Source of the DNA: Prorocentrum cordatum
Lineage: Eukaryota; Sar; Dinophyceae; Prorocentrales; Prorocentraceae
Length of the DNA stretch: 64,000 nucleotides
Direction of reading: 5' to 3'
Assembly: GCA_963575745.1 (NCBI GenBank)
Contig: CAUYUJ010013847.1
Span: 1 to 64,000, forward strand
Every line of letters starts with the position of its first letter. The stretch's first letter is position 1. Below are positions 24,701 to 32,141 of this stretch, piece by piece. Under the pieces are notes generated by a model that had not been told where the DNA came from, ran no database searches, and saw nothing but the letters and a program-made list of their open reading frames with translations. Position numbers and translations under genes: made by a program.

Positions 24701-25225
24701 GGACTTGACTTCCTAGGCGACGGGCCAGCCAGCGCCAACCTTGCCCCGTCGGGCATCCGCACGACGCCCTCGACTCCGCCACCGAGAGCGGCACCGCACC
24801 CACATGACGACGCCGCTCACCTCCAAGACGCTGACGAACAGGAGGACGACCCGTTCAGCTTCGGTGGGGGATTGGACGTCTTGGACGACGGCCCAGCCAG
24901 CGACAACCCTGCCCCGTCGGGCAACCTCTCGACGCCTACCGCGACTCCGTCTCCGAGAGCGACATCGCTCCCATATGTCGATATCGGTCACCGCCAAGAC
25001 GCCGACGACGACCTGGGTGACCCCCGCGGACTAAGTGGCATTGACGACGCACCGCCGACACCCCACACTGCCGACCATGCCGCCCTATCGAGGCGCCACC
25101 CTACTACGCGGCTGACCTCAGAGCCCTCGTGCGGCATCAGGATTGGCCCCACCGCGCAAACCATTCCGCCCCCCCCACCAGCGGCAGCCCGCGGGGGCGG
25201 CTTCAGCCCCCCCGCAGGGCACTGA
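12770..25225 (+). CDS. LINE ORF2 polyprotein: ART-like, endonuclease, RT, zinc knuckle, RNase H
   Basis: A single 4151-codon frame from ATG 12770 (MYMSIQG). N-terminal third: low-complexity, hydrophobic stretches near 14450 and 14780, and an ADP-ribosyltransferase-like block (FWHGTRGDL to GLLIRMDW, 15738-16085). Next come an unknown block (16740-17140), a Cys-rich segment (17212-17445) and a possible ubiquitin-like fold (17790-18060). Endonuclease at 19995-20830 has LQETRH, MDANTN, SRIDYI and KSHVGL. RT at about 21920-22860 has LDGWT, LDRQKCFD, GHLQGSSWS and the catalytic FVDD at 22631. CRYC...H...C at 23650-23715 is a zinc knuckle. RNase H at 23950-24415 has TDGA, AETLAI, FVDNQA and NRQADALA. 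The RT core appears catalytically complete. RT, endonuclease and RNase H calls are strong; the others are tentative. Confidence 0.85.
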   Translation: MYMSIQGYLRTCADMQLLAHRSRRPPGLAIMRRLACSMALPLLAGARPSSGGAPQHVFLYDDSSIYKYDHCTILYPIVNSTAAAGPCGKGPLGAIASACAPSSTTTHASQSTLSVASTVVQHIFDGAADQGHARSGGFSPAVVPRYSPTGLIAPLCARGEPEEDPAFWHLMMIRARLIPCAAAWAPGEDHQDVFWAWLEDCVPYILATLHLPQYDHFFQEDSEEKNDALRQRTAIDMCEDIWHRAGPDRQRTNRNLTRIQGSREYSTRYFGLLLEYQGARAQLVGPEAFTAPLPSYLSRAHALLPRGLPPPDQDALAYLADAILHHPTDMQPLVEAELAVAPTEPLNPPPPAGLAQHATGEQAADDPISWLLQHIAASDISNIPLDSFHASDDISNISLGSFHASDDSQDDMETQDRDGMTPPGDTAQRDRDSEPHSGHTPSHSSPPNDSAQTDPCAQLNDAEGATAADATSHATASPAQTSPRSGGFSPAAALAGPGHLQTAGGSTTPRTPVCRVNVTDSNPSAIDHWQADVDNDPIDDANPDASGTYEAQHSAAASRHCGCLICLFVATYAIVIAMPYKDQIDGYLPTPSRDPSYRQRRRRQAAAPGPSVPTTPRRTTAYNVTSALWGTLKWTSAKLRDIVSGGASAVGVGLGGVLKWASGKLGAIATGGVVCGLLLVGAKLLAQGAVGHVGARICARALDSSTAQWCLRCCKPSRRPRDEATYTMPRTLADEHEDQHVHSLRHPLLQEHYAAAVAAAVADVTTATTAAIVEVTAAVSRASSVTPRSTSPSPRYGSKSGAVYGNPPTHEDATAHASDAEAREPRERTRDSPWSIFRHADARGSSSDTDTQPPRRRARYASPARPQAPSGPGTPHLALKPPTRNLRNTIQRDPAVPVPPTSILNALYQNGFALGNSGVSTEDIKDALRLHDHPRFTHDLTLQALGPWTDIMQRPPNRLTWVLEDSGGNSGETIFPYLTWDLRQPTTDAPTVFWHGTRGDLAARLAASGGHLLPGPRREAKGRTGTNVGRTYVSVHPSLAAWYAVPPHPPYSLEDDTLAWGPIALWMCEATQPPSGENWHNFVKGEAHGARLIYPRVLGLLIRMDWCAPTEAASRCRALPQAFGMGDCAHALHIAGYDHPDLREAAEAHDQEASTRRRLGIAAAWPPPQALYSPEAARAWAKQHYDTEAATRADPNQPRPRVSLRKLQLDPQPLIDLVYTGLQAVPVRGHPDARESRPSGSSPGAEPGPPRTYQSGAALAHSPDRSSTTSGDDDRRMPSLISAAAALARGHARPRRSASRASRQSGGNSTSDYSDIETWEHIVTEVEPTAYHVLAFHVRDVRARVNAPGIEVWLDPGDHHDGAYLPWGTTVMGHRVIDPEVAGRDGWVILHHDHGDTTTKLWAPTQVHVKADDTWRTVMVPADMGPQWIERHADDARLPAEVVRTTGQSWFADVWPLWDRPRPHPDDPGTNEQALPPLPGRWSCLQCRFQCCQYCAARRNTQLGTSGQPTCPDCALSGLRAPMDWSTDYSCNSWTCAYSTDNRDSDTCCLSSRCPHPPSPHSLFDVRATGMPPHILARQYGNAPAHHDLKEPPRAPSGPGGEPPQPGQAGYQGQWYLPPRPRRVPRQGLPDGTRRPPGFTGTGMPEDPSPDQPLWREGYVLFGPHQALKEDFTFNKTVRRPYSLTITNMHRDRVTVRTVCESIAERIHTTRTRWRDVVLYWDAEGGPGPQALDYDMRLCDAMVSRATTEAELNHDRSNRGSFCLYGPAHQRAVNITALPEPQNIDYMEHVRRYSPVGETYPDHAFEHVYQGWRRPDVPTVLPDTRPLSRADQQRYQQHQQRIQQRDQRDAGQPSTPRNRSPARVPTGGNTVYGGGAAYHRGPIGARPAAAGAAASSYGHAPHARVHPAVIGYPRALVQSPPRATSPVPGSTRAWGHYPGRHDSTPSNQPAVLTPAASAQGTAPSRGRTGRPEGWRDANVRAWQPRQHTPPPHVAASLRPAQAKPAPPERERQPLVPLVLTYTQAHHSASPRHSDGSAHHISPRPDAVDPDQAAASAAGGAGGPRQPSPTPCAAPIRSPSRADSARANAQATSPRDRHTGGRVPRSRSCSRHSSRKAPGSSTSSPPRETQADRQAPEAVPRFGASAIEPGQVDLEPTPSTDQELPPPTRVVIPIDEAPTFDPFKNKYRVKDLAAGFGGGSPLSPQSRGGALATSAAAAAAAAPRGVSPVRNACLTAAGMDEAQRQATDRAARAVPPDAAHHGTDGAGAPPQDGPAVSRAQYMRARCAAAASSCRRWSAFALVFGRTDRGVASLSLCCRLTSPPLVPHGTGVRRIFRCSVADVYEPPLAQCRPCPAYTYGLTAASAPFKPICRDAMSPYCGQASYLDKGQAALHRAGRANPSSTDGDGPGRSIHLASLNITSLPANWPTITALGVDHNAAVIALQETRHAKPTRQAIVTNAANPHHGGYHASLGPDLDLARAQRKAAHGGTDHTVEGNTGASGGVAILSKDAIVDSTVDDTASCIATLKAKKRWHEAFLPLCTQHRRRRRRNNHGPAGIYIASLYGVAGGDSTDLFRLADCAAARVGTAPYFICMDANTNIDDNPHLLHMMQHGWFNVAEGTPDHTMHTYGNIPDWDRVTKCPRTSRIDYIIANQAARSLVTDFCYLRDLPAKSHVGLQVTLDLSRLDHTARRLLAPTPYPLNDGAHEDHELQALGTLIAGRYQDRMVQADTRDDVERMFALANEASHEYHLTRLRDLPPPPPDHPKKKAPTMHGLTPTFEERPAVPRAFPTYGASTIHMNRLRKLHRQLCELRFIGQHHHIDCRAIPPHLAQRIDCTWTAARLLCHKLRPTVPLAFPEAWNPDEPAPHGEHLDRLIQNLDSELARRANRAKAERIKIWAEGVREPSGRKAAIYARAADCSPTAYLRTPTTPDDTQLHCDTTAFNPDQACTDDSDADTDAGGFSPSDGSSLDTDNDEGHTCDPPPAQVPDALPANAIVANTKDMLKLMVDTWEPILGRYRARAGHDAEAMPTWADFYDEYRQELPTPSPAVPFHLTDDQLIHFIRNRSPCRAGGLDGWTTKEAKELPDDILRLFASVLRAMQRTGNIPEPLLHVPNPCLRKGRGELPTDQRLLSVLSVWMYAWEAPAYRSLTDWRKGWTHATSFGAVPKATIGDVSTSLALRIEHARALLLPLAGAALDRQKCFDYLITDICLNLALHAGCPQDIVTVRRNFYNHHKRYIRMNGACSKDLARTNGHLQGSSWSLDDIKLLMCVWTKRQHRYVPRSLSTTFVDDSNSTTHTASELQKSLDETAKFDRFSGQRIHPGKVAGWALTDELHAAVTQLTLAERPLRVVDSFKLVGSYINAEAAPAPAALNLTATADARVRRATIRLPRIGKLPSPMLIKARHARSLAASVCTTGTDIQAPSGPAKTAYNHALKAAIRPKGNKWVEFWTLMAVCVPGHALEIDAITQREAFLCLRRQVNRDVTLCGLARDLQHHVQTLCGGGPVGRLVQSLQQLRWTWPTFGIMYDDWGCQISWLNLPQNAFLHMLRASQRRAFLRRIKPRRHDLGYLASVKQGLDLFASTWLARTKGAAKCTAWQLALLLNYLSGGDHTQQRRSRSNTSADPSPICRYCDEEEETQEHTVRDCKCWARERLPLTILISDDQWARLPPHTRHCGLFDEDPALLDLQADLARDPLPQPIPRPPPEGDPAASAQDTYTTYLDHDTGWTWVYAATDGACTNQAIPLLARAGYGVYYGIDHRMNYSARVHGLTQNAQVAETLAIVHLTACAERPVHVFVDNQAVVDGFQSIIDGHPAPQGTHVDLWEKIHRCVMAKPNMFRVEKIASHLGDMGIDLGLIGPIAEEFNRQADALATTAARTHNLPDDIVEAAKTRHRQATVLHGVAVAIYERRHRTLPLPHRRAGFTAAELNKMEPNPLLSDQAPPAAGPDIPQNPDELWAEAQRAIFDEQEDDPFGFGGGLDFLGDGPASANLAPSGIRTTPSTPPPRAAPHPHDDAAHLQDADEQEDDPFSFGGGLDVLDDGPASDNPAPSGNLSTPTATPSPRATSLPYVDIGHRQDADDDLGDPRGLSGIDDAPPTPHTADHAALSRRHPTTRLTSEPSCGIRIGPTAQTIPPPPPAAARGGGFSPPAGH

Positions 25226-25510
25226 ACCAGGCAGGCCCTCGCACCCCGCCCACGCTTCCATCGTTGCTGAGCGAGAGGATGCGGCTCTTCCGACCTCTCG
25301 GGGCGTGACCCTAGCGGCTCCAGCCCTGGGGCCGCGTGCTCCCCTCCAGTCACCTTTAAGGGTGACGGACGTCAGCATACGGGGTGCCGTACTACGCTAG
25401 TCCACCACCTGGCCAGGCGTACCGAGGACCTCACCCCTGTCACGAGGCCCGCGGCCGCTGGCACTGAGCAACCTCCCCTCACCGACCGCGAAACCGAGCT
25501 GTCCCAGGCT

Positions 25511-25720
25511 ATGGCCGCTCTCCAGCAGAGGTGTGCTGCTCTCGCCGCGGACCTCGCCGCCGCTCAAGCCCGTCAAGGCCCTCTACTCCAGCGCCTCCAC
25601 AGCGCCGGGCGAGCCTTCGCCGAGCTGCTTACGCCCTCGCCCGATGGTGCCGTGCCGTCACTCACCATCCAAGCTATGCTGTCATCGTTCCGCGGCGCTC
25701 CACCTGGTGCCCCGCGCTAA
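25511..25720 (+). CDS. Small coiled-coil ORF or shifted ORF2 tail
   Basis: Seventy codons from an ATG, with ALQQRCAALAADLAAAQARQ giving a clear heptad-like helix, ending APPGAPR-stop. The same frame is open upstream to about 25270 without an ATG and there carries SGSSPG, also found inside ORF2. It may be the original C-terminus of ORF2 separated by frameshifts near the C7 run at about 25205. It could equally be 3' leader sequence. Confidence 0.3.
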   Translation: MAALQQRCAALAADLAAAQARQGPLLQRLHSAGRAFAELLTPSPDGAVPSLTIQAMLSSFRGAPPGAPR

Positions 25721-26086
25721 TCTCCTCCTTTCTGCCTGCCCGTGAGTACGCGTGGCTCCGCGTCCACGGTGTCAGGGCGTGGGGGCGGGGGGTGCCCCGT
25801 CACTGCGCGCCGCTTTGCGGCCAAGCGCCCAACTGGCGGTCTGCCAAGCCGCCTAGCCACGTGTCAGCACGTCGCCTTTCTTGTTGGGGCCTCTTTCTTC
25901 ACGCGGTCTGACAGGTGAGATCTTCACCGTCTGTCCGCCGTCTGTAGCGTCTGTCGCACTGCGCCGGGGGAGGGGGTTTTTGTTGCCCGCCCTCGTATCT
26001 AAAGGCTGCACCGCCGCAAATAGTGTTTTGCGAGTTGTCGCACCGCAGTGCGCCTCGCGGACGGACCCTGGTCCGCCTACTTGTCC

Positions 26087-26087
<1 letters not shown>

Positions 26088-26183
<96 letters not shown>

Positions 26184-26207
26184 TCTCTCCCCCCCCCCTC
26201 TCTCTCA

Positions 26208-26272
<65 letters not shown>

Positions 26273-26276
26273 TCTC
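26088..26276. repeat. (TC)n tract at the 3' edge of the giant LINE
   Basis: TC dinucleotides with brief C-rich interruptions, same strand as the tract at the 5' edge of the element. Confidence 0.9.
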
Positions 26277-26338
26277 CTTGCCCCTCCCGCTTTCTCTCCG
26301 CGGCGAGAGGGGGGTGGGGGGGGGGTGGGGCGAGGGGA

Positions 26339-27243
<905 letters not shown>

Positions 27244-27270
27244 CACACGCACACACACACAAACACACAT

Positions 27271-27312
<42 letters not shown>

Positions 27313-27327
27313 GCGCACACACACACA
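27244..27327. repeat. (CA)n microsatellite
   Basis: CA dinucleotides with a few G interruptions. Confidence 0.95.
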
Positions 27328-27727
27328 TGTTCAAGATGTTGCCCCAGACGCGCGGCGCGTCTTGGAACGCGCGTATACCCCCCCCCGCCGCCGCCGCCCT
27401 TTGTCTGAGCTCATCCCATCCCCCCGTGGACCTCCCCCCCCAACGATTCTGTCTCCAGTCCTCGCCCAGTCCCCCAGCAAGCCCATTCCAACCTGGGGCG
27501 ATCAACAGATTGCTGACAAGGTTTATATATGCCAAAATGTTCTGGGACCCTTGACCTGTCTCCCCATATCCAGTTTATCCTTATCCCTCCGGATGCATCC
27601 TTAATACCCCGATCCCGAATCCCCATGTGCCCCTATCTCTATCCACCCAGCGTGGCCCCCCATCGCGGCCCCGATCGCAAGTGTGCCGCTCTGCAGGTCC
27701 TGCCGCAGGGGCCCCGCGTCCAACGTG
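27328..27727. other. Non-coding stretch before the spliced-leader relic
   Basis: C-rich with no convincing exon. It ends just before the spliced-leader-like 22-mer and may contain the upstream region of the PPAQ gene. Confidence 0.35.
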
Positions 27728-27749
27728 TCCGTAGCCGTTTTGGCTCAAG
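27728..27749 (+). other. Spliced-leader relic, 21 of 22 bases
   Basis: The 22 bases match the dinoflagellate spliced leader (D-CCGTAGCC-A-TTTTGGCTCAAG) except for G in place of A after CCGTAGCC. It lies 18 bases upstream of an ATG that opens a 998-base coding exon. Genomic leader copies directly upstream of coding sequence are known in dinoflagellates as marks of reverse-transcribed mRNAs that reinserted into the genome. Confidence 0.8.
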
Positions 27750-27767
27750 GGCATCGCGCGGCCGCCC

Positions 27768-28765
27768 ATGCCGACCCGATCGAGATCGCCCGAGGCGCCT
27801 CGGCCTCGATTAGTGCCGCCTCGAAGGTTTGCGCGTCCGCCGCGGCCGCCTGTGCCAAAGAAGCGGCCGCGATTGACGCCGAGAGCGCCGTCGACGCCGC
27901 CGCCAGGATTTGCGGCGCGAGGCTCATCGTCTGCAGCAGAAGACGGACCGCCAGTGCAAGAAGACCCGTACGGCTCGCCAGCAGCACAGCCAGAACAGGT
28001 ACTGCCAGCAGCACAGGAGGCACCGCCAGCCGAAGTACCGCCAGCACAGGTACTGCCAGCAGCACAGGAGGCACCGCCAGCCGAAGTACCGCCAGCACAG
28101 GTACAGCCAGCAGCACAAGAGGCACCACCAGCTCAAGAAGTACAGCCAGGGGCACCGTCAGCTCAAGAAGTACCGCCAGCTCAAGAAGTACAGCCAGCAC
28201 AAGAGGCACCGCCAGCAGCACATGAAGTACTGCCAGCACAGGTACCGCCAGCACAGGTACCGCCAGCACAGGTACTGCCAGCACAGGTACTTCCACCAGC
28301 ACAAGGGGCACCGCCAGCACAGGTACTGCCACCAGCACAAGAGGCACCGCCAGCAGAAGAAGCACCGCGAGCACAAGAGGCACAAAAAGTACCACCAGCA
28401 CAAGAAGCACCGCCAGCACGAGGGGCACCGCCAGCACAAGAAGCACCACCAGCACGAGGGGCACCGTCAGCGGTACCGCCAGCACAAGAGGCACCGCCAG
28501 CACAAGAGGTACCGCCAGCACCGCCAGCACAGGCGCAGCCAAGTCCTTCCTCTCCGACGGCTGCGCGCGCGAGTCCAACCACTCCGCCAAGTTCGTTTGT
28601 GCCCAAAGCTAGGCCGTACGTACGTGTGCCCCGGCAGACGTTGCTGGACCATTGCTTGGCCCCATGGCTCACGACCGACAACGAGTACACGTCGATCGAC
28701 GTGGAGAAGCAGATGGTCAGGCACAGGTGGGGGCACACGAAGGTGTCGTACGTTGGCGACCGCAG
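27768..28765 (+). CDS. First exon of a PPAQ-repeat protein gene
   Basis: ATG at 27768 begins MPTRSRSPEAPRPRL, 18 bases after the spliced-leader relic. After a basic, Pro-rich N-terminus comes a long Pro/Ala/Gln/Glu/Val repeat (about 28000-28545) of units such as PPAQEAPPAEV and PPAQVLPAAQ. The segment from 28590 to 28765 is non-repetitive (KARPYVRVPRQTLLDH, then QMVRHRWGHTKVSYVGD) and looks like a real domain of unknown type. The exon probably ends at CGCAG before GTTCGATCC at 28766, after which the sequence becomes C-rich and intron-like. Phase at the end is 2. The repeat could be disordered linker or wall/secreted protein; no signal peptide is seen. Function unknown. Confidence 0.55.
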
Positions 28766-30941
28766 GTTCGATCCCTCGCCTCCCTCCCTCACCCCCCCTC
28801 CCCCCGCCCCGACCTCCCCCCCCCGCCCCCCCTCGAGGGCGCAGTGGAACCTCGAGTCCACGACGGTTTTCGCAGGCGGCCACTGCTCTGAGGACCGACC
28901 CTCCTCTCCCACCCCCCCACCCCACCCCCCCACGCGCATGCCCCCCCCCCTGGCTCGCCAGGACGTTTGGAGCTTCGCGTACCTGGATTCTTCGGCGAGC
29001 TCTTCGTCGGCCAATGCAAATTCAAATTAATTGCATGCAAATGACCTTCAATGTGAATGACACCTCTTGGGGCGCCCGGGTTCCCCCGCGCGCTGCTGCA
29101 GAGAATCATCGTCCCGCTCCGTCTCATCGACTCCCTCCTGCGGACCTCATCGCCGTCTGATCTTGCGCTGCCTCCTCTGCCCCCGTCCGCCCCCCCCCCC
29201 CCCCGCCTGCAGCTGCAAGAGTTTGAGCGATGTCGAGGGCGACCCGAGGAGGAGGCTGCAAGCGAGGTGGGAGGTCCTAGGAAGGAGATCTGAAGGAAGG
29301 AAGGCATGCGGAAAAGGAGACGGAATGGAGGGGGAGGAGGAGGACCACGAGGATGAGGGCGGGGATGGGGATGAGAATGAGGATGAGCATGAGGATGGCG
29401 GAGTTGGGGGTCGCCATTGCAGAGAGCGGCAATCGCGCTGGCCTGACTTCCCCCCCTCCGCCCCCCTCCGCCCCCCCCCCGCCTCCGCCAGGCGATCGCC
29501 AGCCGCGTCCACCACGTGACCGACGCGGTGCAGTTGGGCGCGCCAGATGCCGAGCTCACGAAAACATCAACTATGCGGCCTTTGTCGGCTGGCCGCCAGC
29601 GGCCAGCCGACAGGGGCAGCGCGATGGAGCGATCAGCCGACGGGGGCCGCATACTTGATGTTATTCTTGAGCACGGCAACGTGCATATACAAATTTGTAT
29701 CTATATATGCGCCACCCCCCCAGCGAGGAAAACTCGCAACCCCCTCGCCCCCTCTTCCAGCGCCGAGCGGTCGGCCGCCCCGCAAGGGCTGGGAGGGCCG
29801 CCGCCTCGCCCCTCCCCCCCCTCCTCGATCCTCACACGTGCGCGGCAAGGCCGCCCCGCGAGGGCGGGGGGGGCCGCCGCCTCGTGCGCGGCAAGGCCGC
29901 TCCGCGAGGGCGGGGAGGGCCGCCGCCTCCGAGCTCCTCCTCATCGATCCTCACCTCCGAGCCCCTCCTCATCGATCCTCACCTCCGAGCCCCTCCTCCT
30001 CCTCATCGATCCTCACCTCCAAGCCCCTCCACGACGCCCCTACGCGGCAGAGCCGCCCCGCGAGGGCGGGGAGGGCCGCCGCCTCCGATCCCCCCCCGCG
30101 CCCAGGGAGCAAAGCCCCCCTTTGTTTCACCCGTTTCACCATGGCAACATCCGAGGGGGAGGGGGACGAAGAGGCAGAGGAATAGGAGGAGGAGGAGGAG
30201 GAGGAGGAGGAGGAGGAGGAGGAGGAGGAGGAGGAGGAGGAGGAGGAAAGCTATCTCGGAGCGAGCGTCTGCACGCCCAATGGGCCACTGAGCGGCGCGC
30301 GCCGCTTCCCCCTTCGCCCCTGGGACCACAGTCCCAGGAGGCGAAGGACATGGCGCTGTTGCTGTGCGACGCGCCGCACTCGGACACCATATATGTTGTG
30401 TCATGTATACTATCCCTTCCTCCTTCAACTCATCGAGCCCCCCCCCGTCCTCCTCCTTCTTTATTCCTGCTCCCCCTCCTTTCTCATCCCCATCGATCGC
30501 CGATAGGAGTTCCAGCGCACCAGCGCGAGCGAAATCCTAGTGAGGCTGAGGTGCCGGTTCGATCCATGATGCGCGAAAAAAACGCGCCCGCGGGCGCATC
30601 CCCTTCTTTCTGGGCCCTCGATCCCCATTTCCTCGGTCTCGCGATCGTCCTCCTCGATCCTCTTCGACCCTTGCTCCTCGCGACTTACCTCCTATAGATC
30701 ACGTCCTCCTCGGCCCCCGATCTCATCGATGTCGATCCTCGATCCTCCGCGATCGTCGATTCCCCATCGATCCCCATCCCCTCGGCCCCCGATCCACGCA
30801 TCAGTCCTTCCTTGCAAGCCCTCGATCCTCGATCCCAGTCTCCCCCGACTGCAAGTTTCACGCTTCAGGCATGCGCCTGCCCGCGCTCGTTGCGTTTCGA
30901 CCCCCGCAGGTCGCCCTCGAGCCCCCCCCTCCTCGCGCCCG
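28766..30941 (+). other. C-rich introns with short exon-like islands
   Basis: Between poly-C runs lie short blocks with coding character that could belong to the gene starting at 27768. They are about 28964-29025 (after CTCGCCAG), 29070-29150 (FPRALLQRIIVPLRL), 29214-29267 (LQEFERCRGRPEEEAA after CCTGCAG), 29494-29580 (AIASRVHHVTDAVQLG after CTCCGCCAG), about 30330-30390 (SQEAKDMALLLCDAPHSD after CCACAG) and about 30509-30555 (EFQRTSASEILVRL). Phases cannot all be reconciled by eye. A (GGA)n run fills 30184-30247. Confidence 0.35.
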
Positions 30942-31019
30942 GTCTCGGAACCGCGCCCCGCCGTATTTCTGGAGAATGTCGCGGGAATCACGAGCAAGTC
31001 AAGCGACGTGCGCTCATGA
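30942..31019 (+). CDS. Exon-like fragment with a methyltransferase-like ENV motif
   Basis: The frame reads VSEPRPAVFLENVAGITSKS and ends at TGA 31017-31019 unless spliced earlier. RPxxFLxENVxG is the conserved ENV motif (motif VI) of C5-cytosine DNA methyltransferases. The other diagnostic motifs (the PCQ catalytic loop, the SAM-binding FxGxG) are not seen nearby. Chance or a fragment of another gene remains possible. Confidence 0.25.
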   Translation, partial: VSEPRPAVFLENVAGITSKSSDVRS

Positions 31020-31077
31020 TCACACATGTATGGCGCGGGTCCAAAACACAGATATCACAATCTTTCTTCACAGTTCC

Positions 31078-31123
31078 TGCATGCAACGGCGCAGATCGCA
31101 TGCGATCTGCGCCGTTGCATGCA
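31078..31123. repeat. Perfect 46-base palindrome
   Basis: Two 23-base arms pair without mismatch around the centre 31100/31101, with no loop. Core GCAGATCGCA|TGCGATCTGC, outer TGCATGCAACGGC. Flanking bases (C at both 31077 and 31124) stop the symmetry. Confidence 0.95.
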
Positions 31124-31765
31124 CGAATTTATATGTTACGCGATGCCGCGATGCCCCGCAAAAAGTGCTCGATACATCCTCCACAGCCGCTGGGCGTCAG
31201 AGACCCCCGGGGTCGAGGGGCGGGCAGAGTCGGCGATGCAGGAGGCGGAGGAAAACACCACATCATGGAATTCGAAATTAATCTCTTGCACTTCCCCCCC
31301 CGACCCGAAACCGCATCCGAGCTCCCTCCCCCCCCCAGCGCCTCTGTTCGCTCAGGAGCGCGGCACGTGCCCGTCGCGAAAGCGACAACGTGGATATATA
31401 CGCATACGATCGTCGGAAAAAATACACCTCTTCCCTGCCACCCCCTCTTCCTGCACGTGTTCGACGCCTTTCGATTTTTCCTGCAGCTCACGGCGCAGCC
31501 CCCTTCCCCTCCTCACCCCTCAGCCCCCTCGGTGCACTGCGGCTGTTGTTTTTTTTGGGCAAACGTGTTTCGACGCAGCCGCCAGTAGACTGGACGCCCG
31601 CCGCCGCCGCCGCGCGCGCCGAAGCACCGACCGACGTCGGCCCTCGAGACGATCCGCAAAACCAGCGGAAGGCGATCGAGTTGGACAGTGGATCGACGAT
31701 TTCACCCTGCAGGGCGTGCTTTGTATATCTGTACATATAAATGTACATATTTATATGTGTGCACA
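31124..31765. other. Intron-like stretch with one exon candidate
   Basis: Mostly C-rich. A block at about 31580-31715 ([18 protein letters not shown] in one frame) after CAGCCGCCAG may be an exon of the same gene as the 31882 block. Nothing else is supported. Confidence 0.3.
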
Positions 31766-31802
31766 GATATATATATATATATACACACATACACACACAT
31801 AT

Positions 31803-31855
<53 letters not shown>

Positions 31856-31856
31856 C
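31766..31856. repeat. (TA)n microsatellite
   Basis: AT dinucleotide tract with a short CA segment near 31785-31800. Confidence 0.95.
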
Positions 31857-31881
31857 ACTCTCCCCCTCGCGTCGCGGTCAG

Positions 31882-32060
31882 TTCTGGCCGAGGACGGGCG
31901 CGGGCTACCCGTGGAGGGGGCGCCCGTCGACGCTCTGGGCCCTGAGTCGGAGATATCCTCGATCTCTACCCCGCTTCCGCTCGGTCGGCTGCGGCGCGGC
32001 GCGTCCGAGAGCGCGGAGTTGAAGTGCGTGCGCGCTCCCGACATGTTCGCATGGAAAACG
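31882..32060 (+). CDS. Internal exon candidate of an unknown gene
   Basis: Bounded by GCGGTCAG on the left and ACG|GTATAT on the right. It encodes [19 protein letters not shown] and, after a Ser-rich stretch, [19 protein letters not shown]. Composition and splice-like borders support an exon. It may belong to the gene starting at 27768. Function unknown. Confidence 0.4.
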
Positions 32061-32109
32061 GTATATGACACTATGATACATCATATAAACATAACAGACT
32101 AACATGTAT

Positions 32110-32141
<32 letters not shown>

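Larger units (their letters stand above)
9871..26087 (+). mobile_element. Giant non-LTR (LINE) retrotransposon in a TC microsatellite
   Basis: About 16.2 kb between two same-strand (TC)n tracts. Order: ~150-base 5' leader, ORF1 (10025-12598), 171-base spacer, ORF2 (12770-25225), ~860-base 3' region. ORF2 holds AP-endonuclease-like, reverse transcriptase, CCHC and RNase H modules in the usual LINE order, with a very long N-terminal extension. No LTRs and no obvious poly-A tail are seen; the 3' end runs directly into (TC)n. Target-site duplications cannot be recognised inside a microsatellite. The 4151-codon open ORF2 suggests recent insertion. Boundaries are inferred from the microsatellite edges. 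Confidence 0.8.

Noticed and set aside
11714-25210. GGFSP motif as a self-cleaving 2A-like peptide
   Set aside because: It lacks the NPGP end of 2A peptides, and one DNA copy is read in another frame.
27745-28590. Minus-strand Val/Leu-rich, membrane-like ORF
   Set aside because: Antisense shadow of the PPAQ repeat; the plus strand has the spliced-leader relic and a splice-like end.
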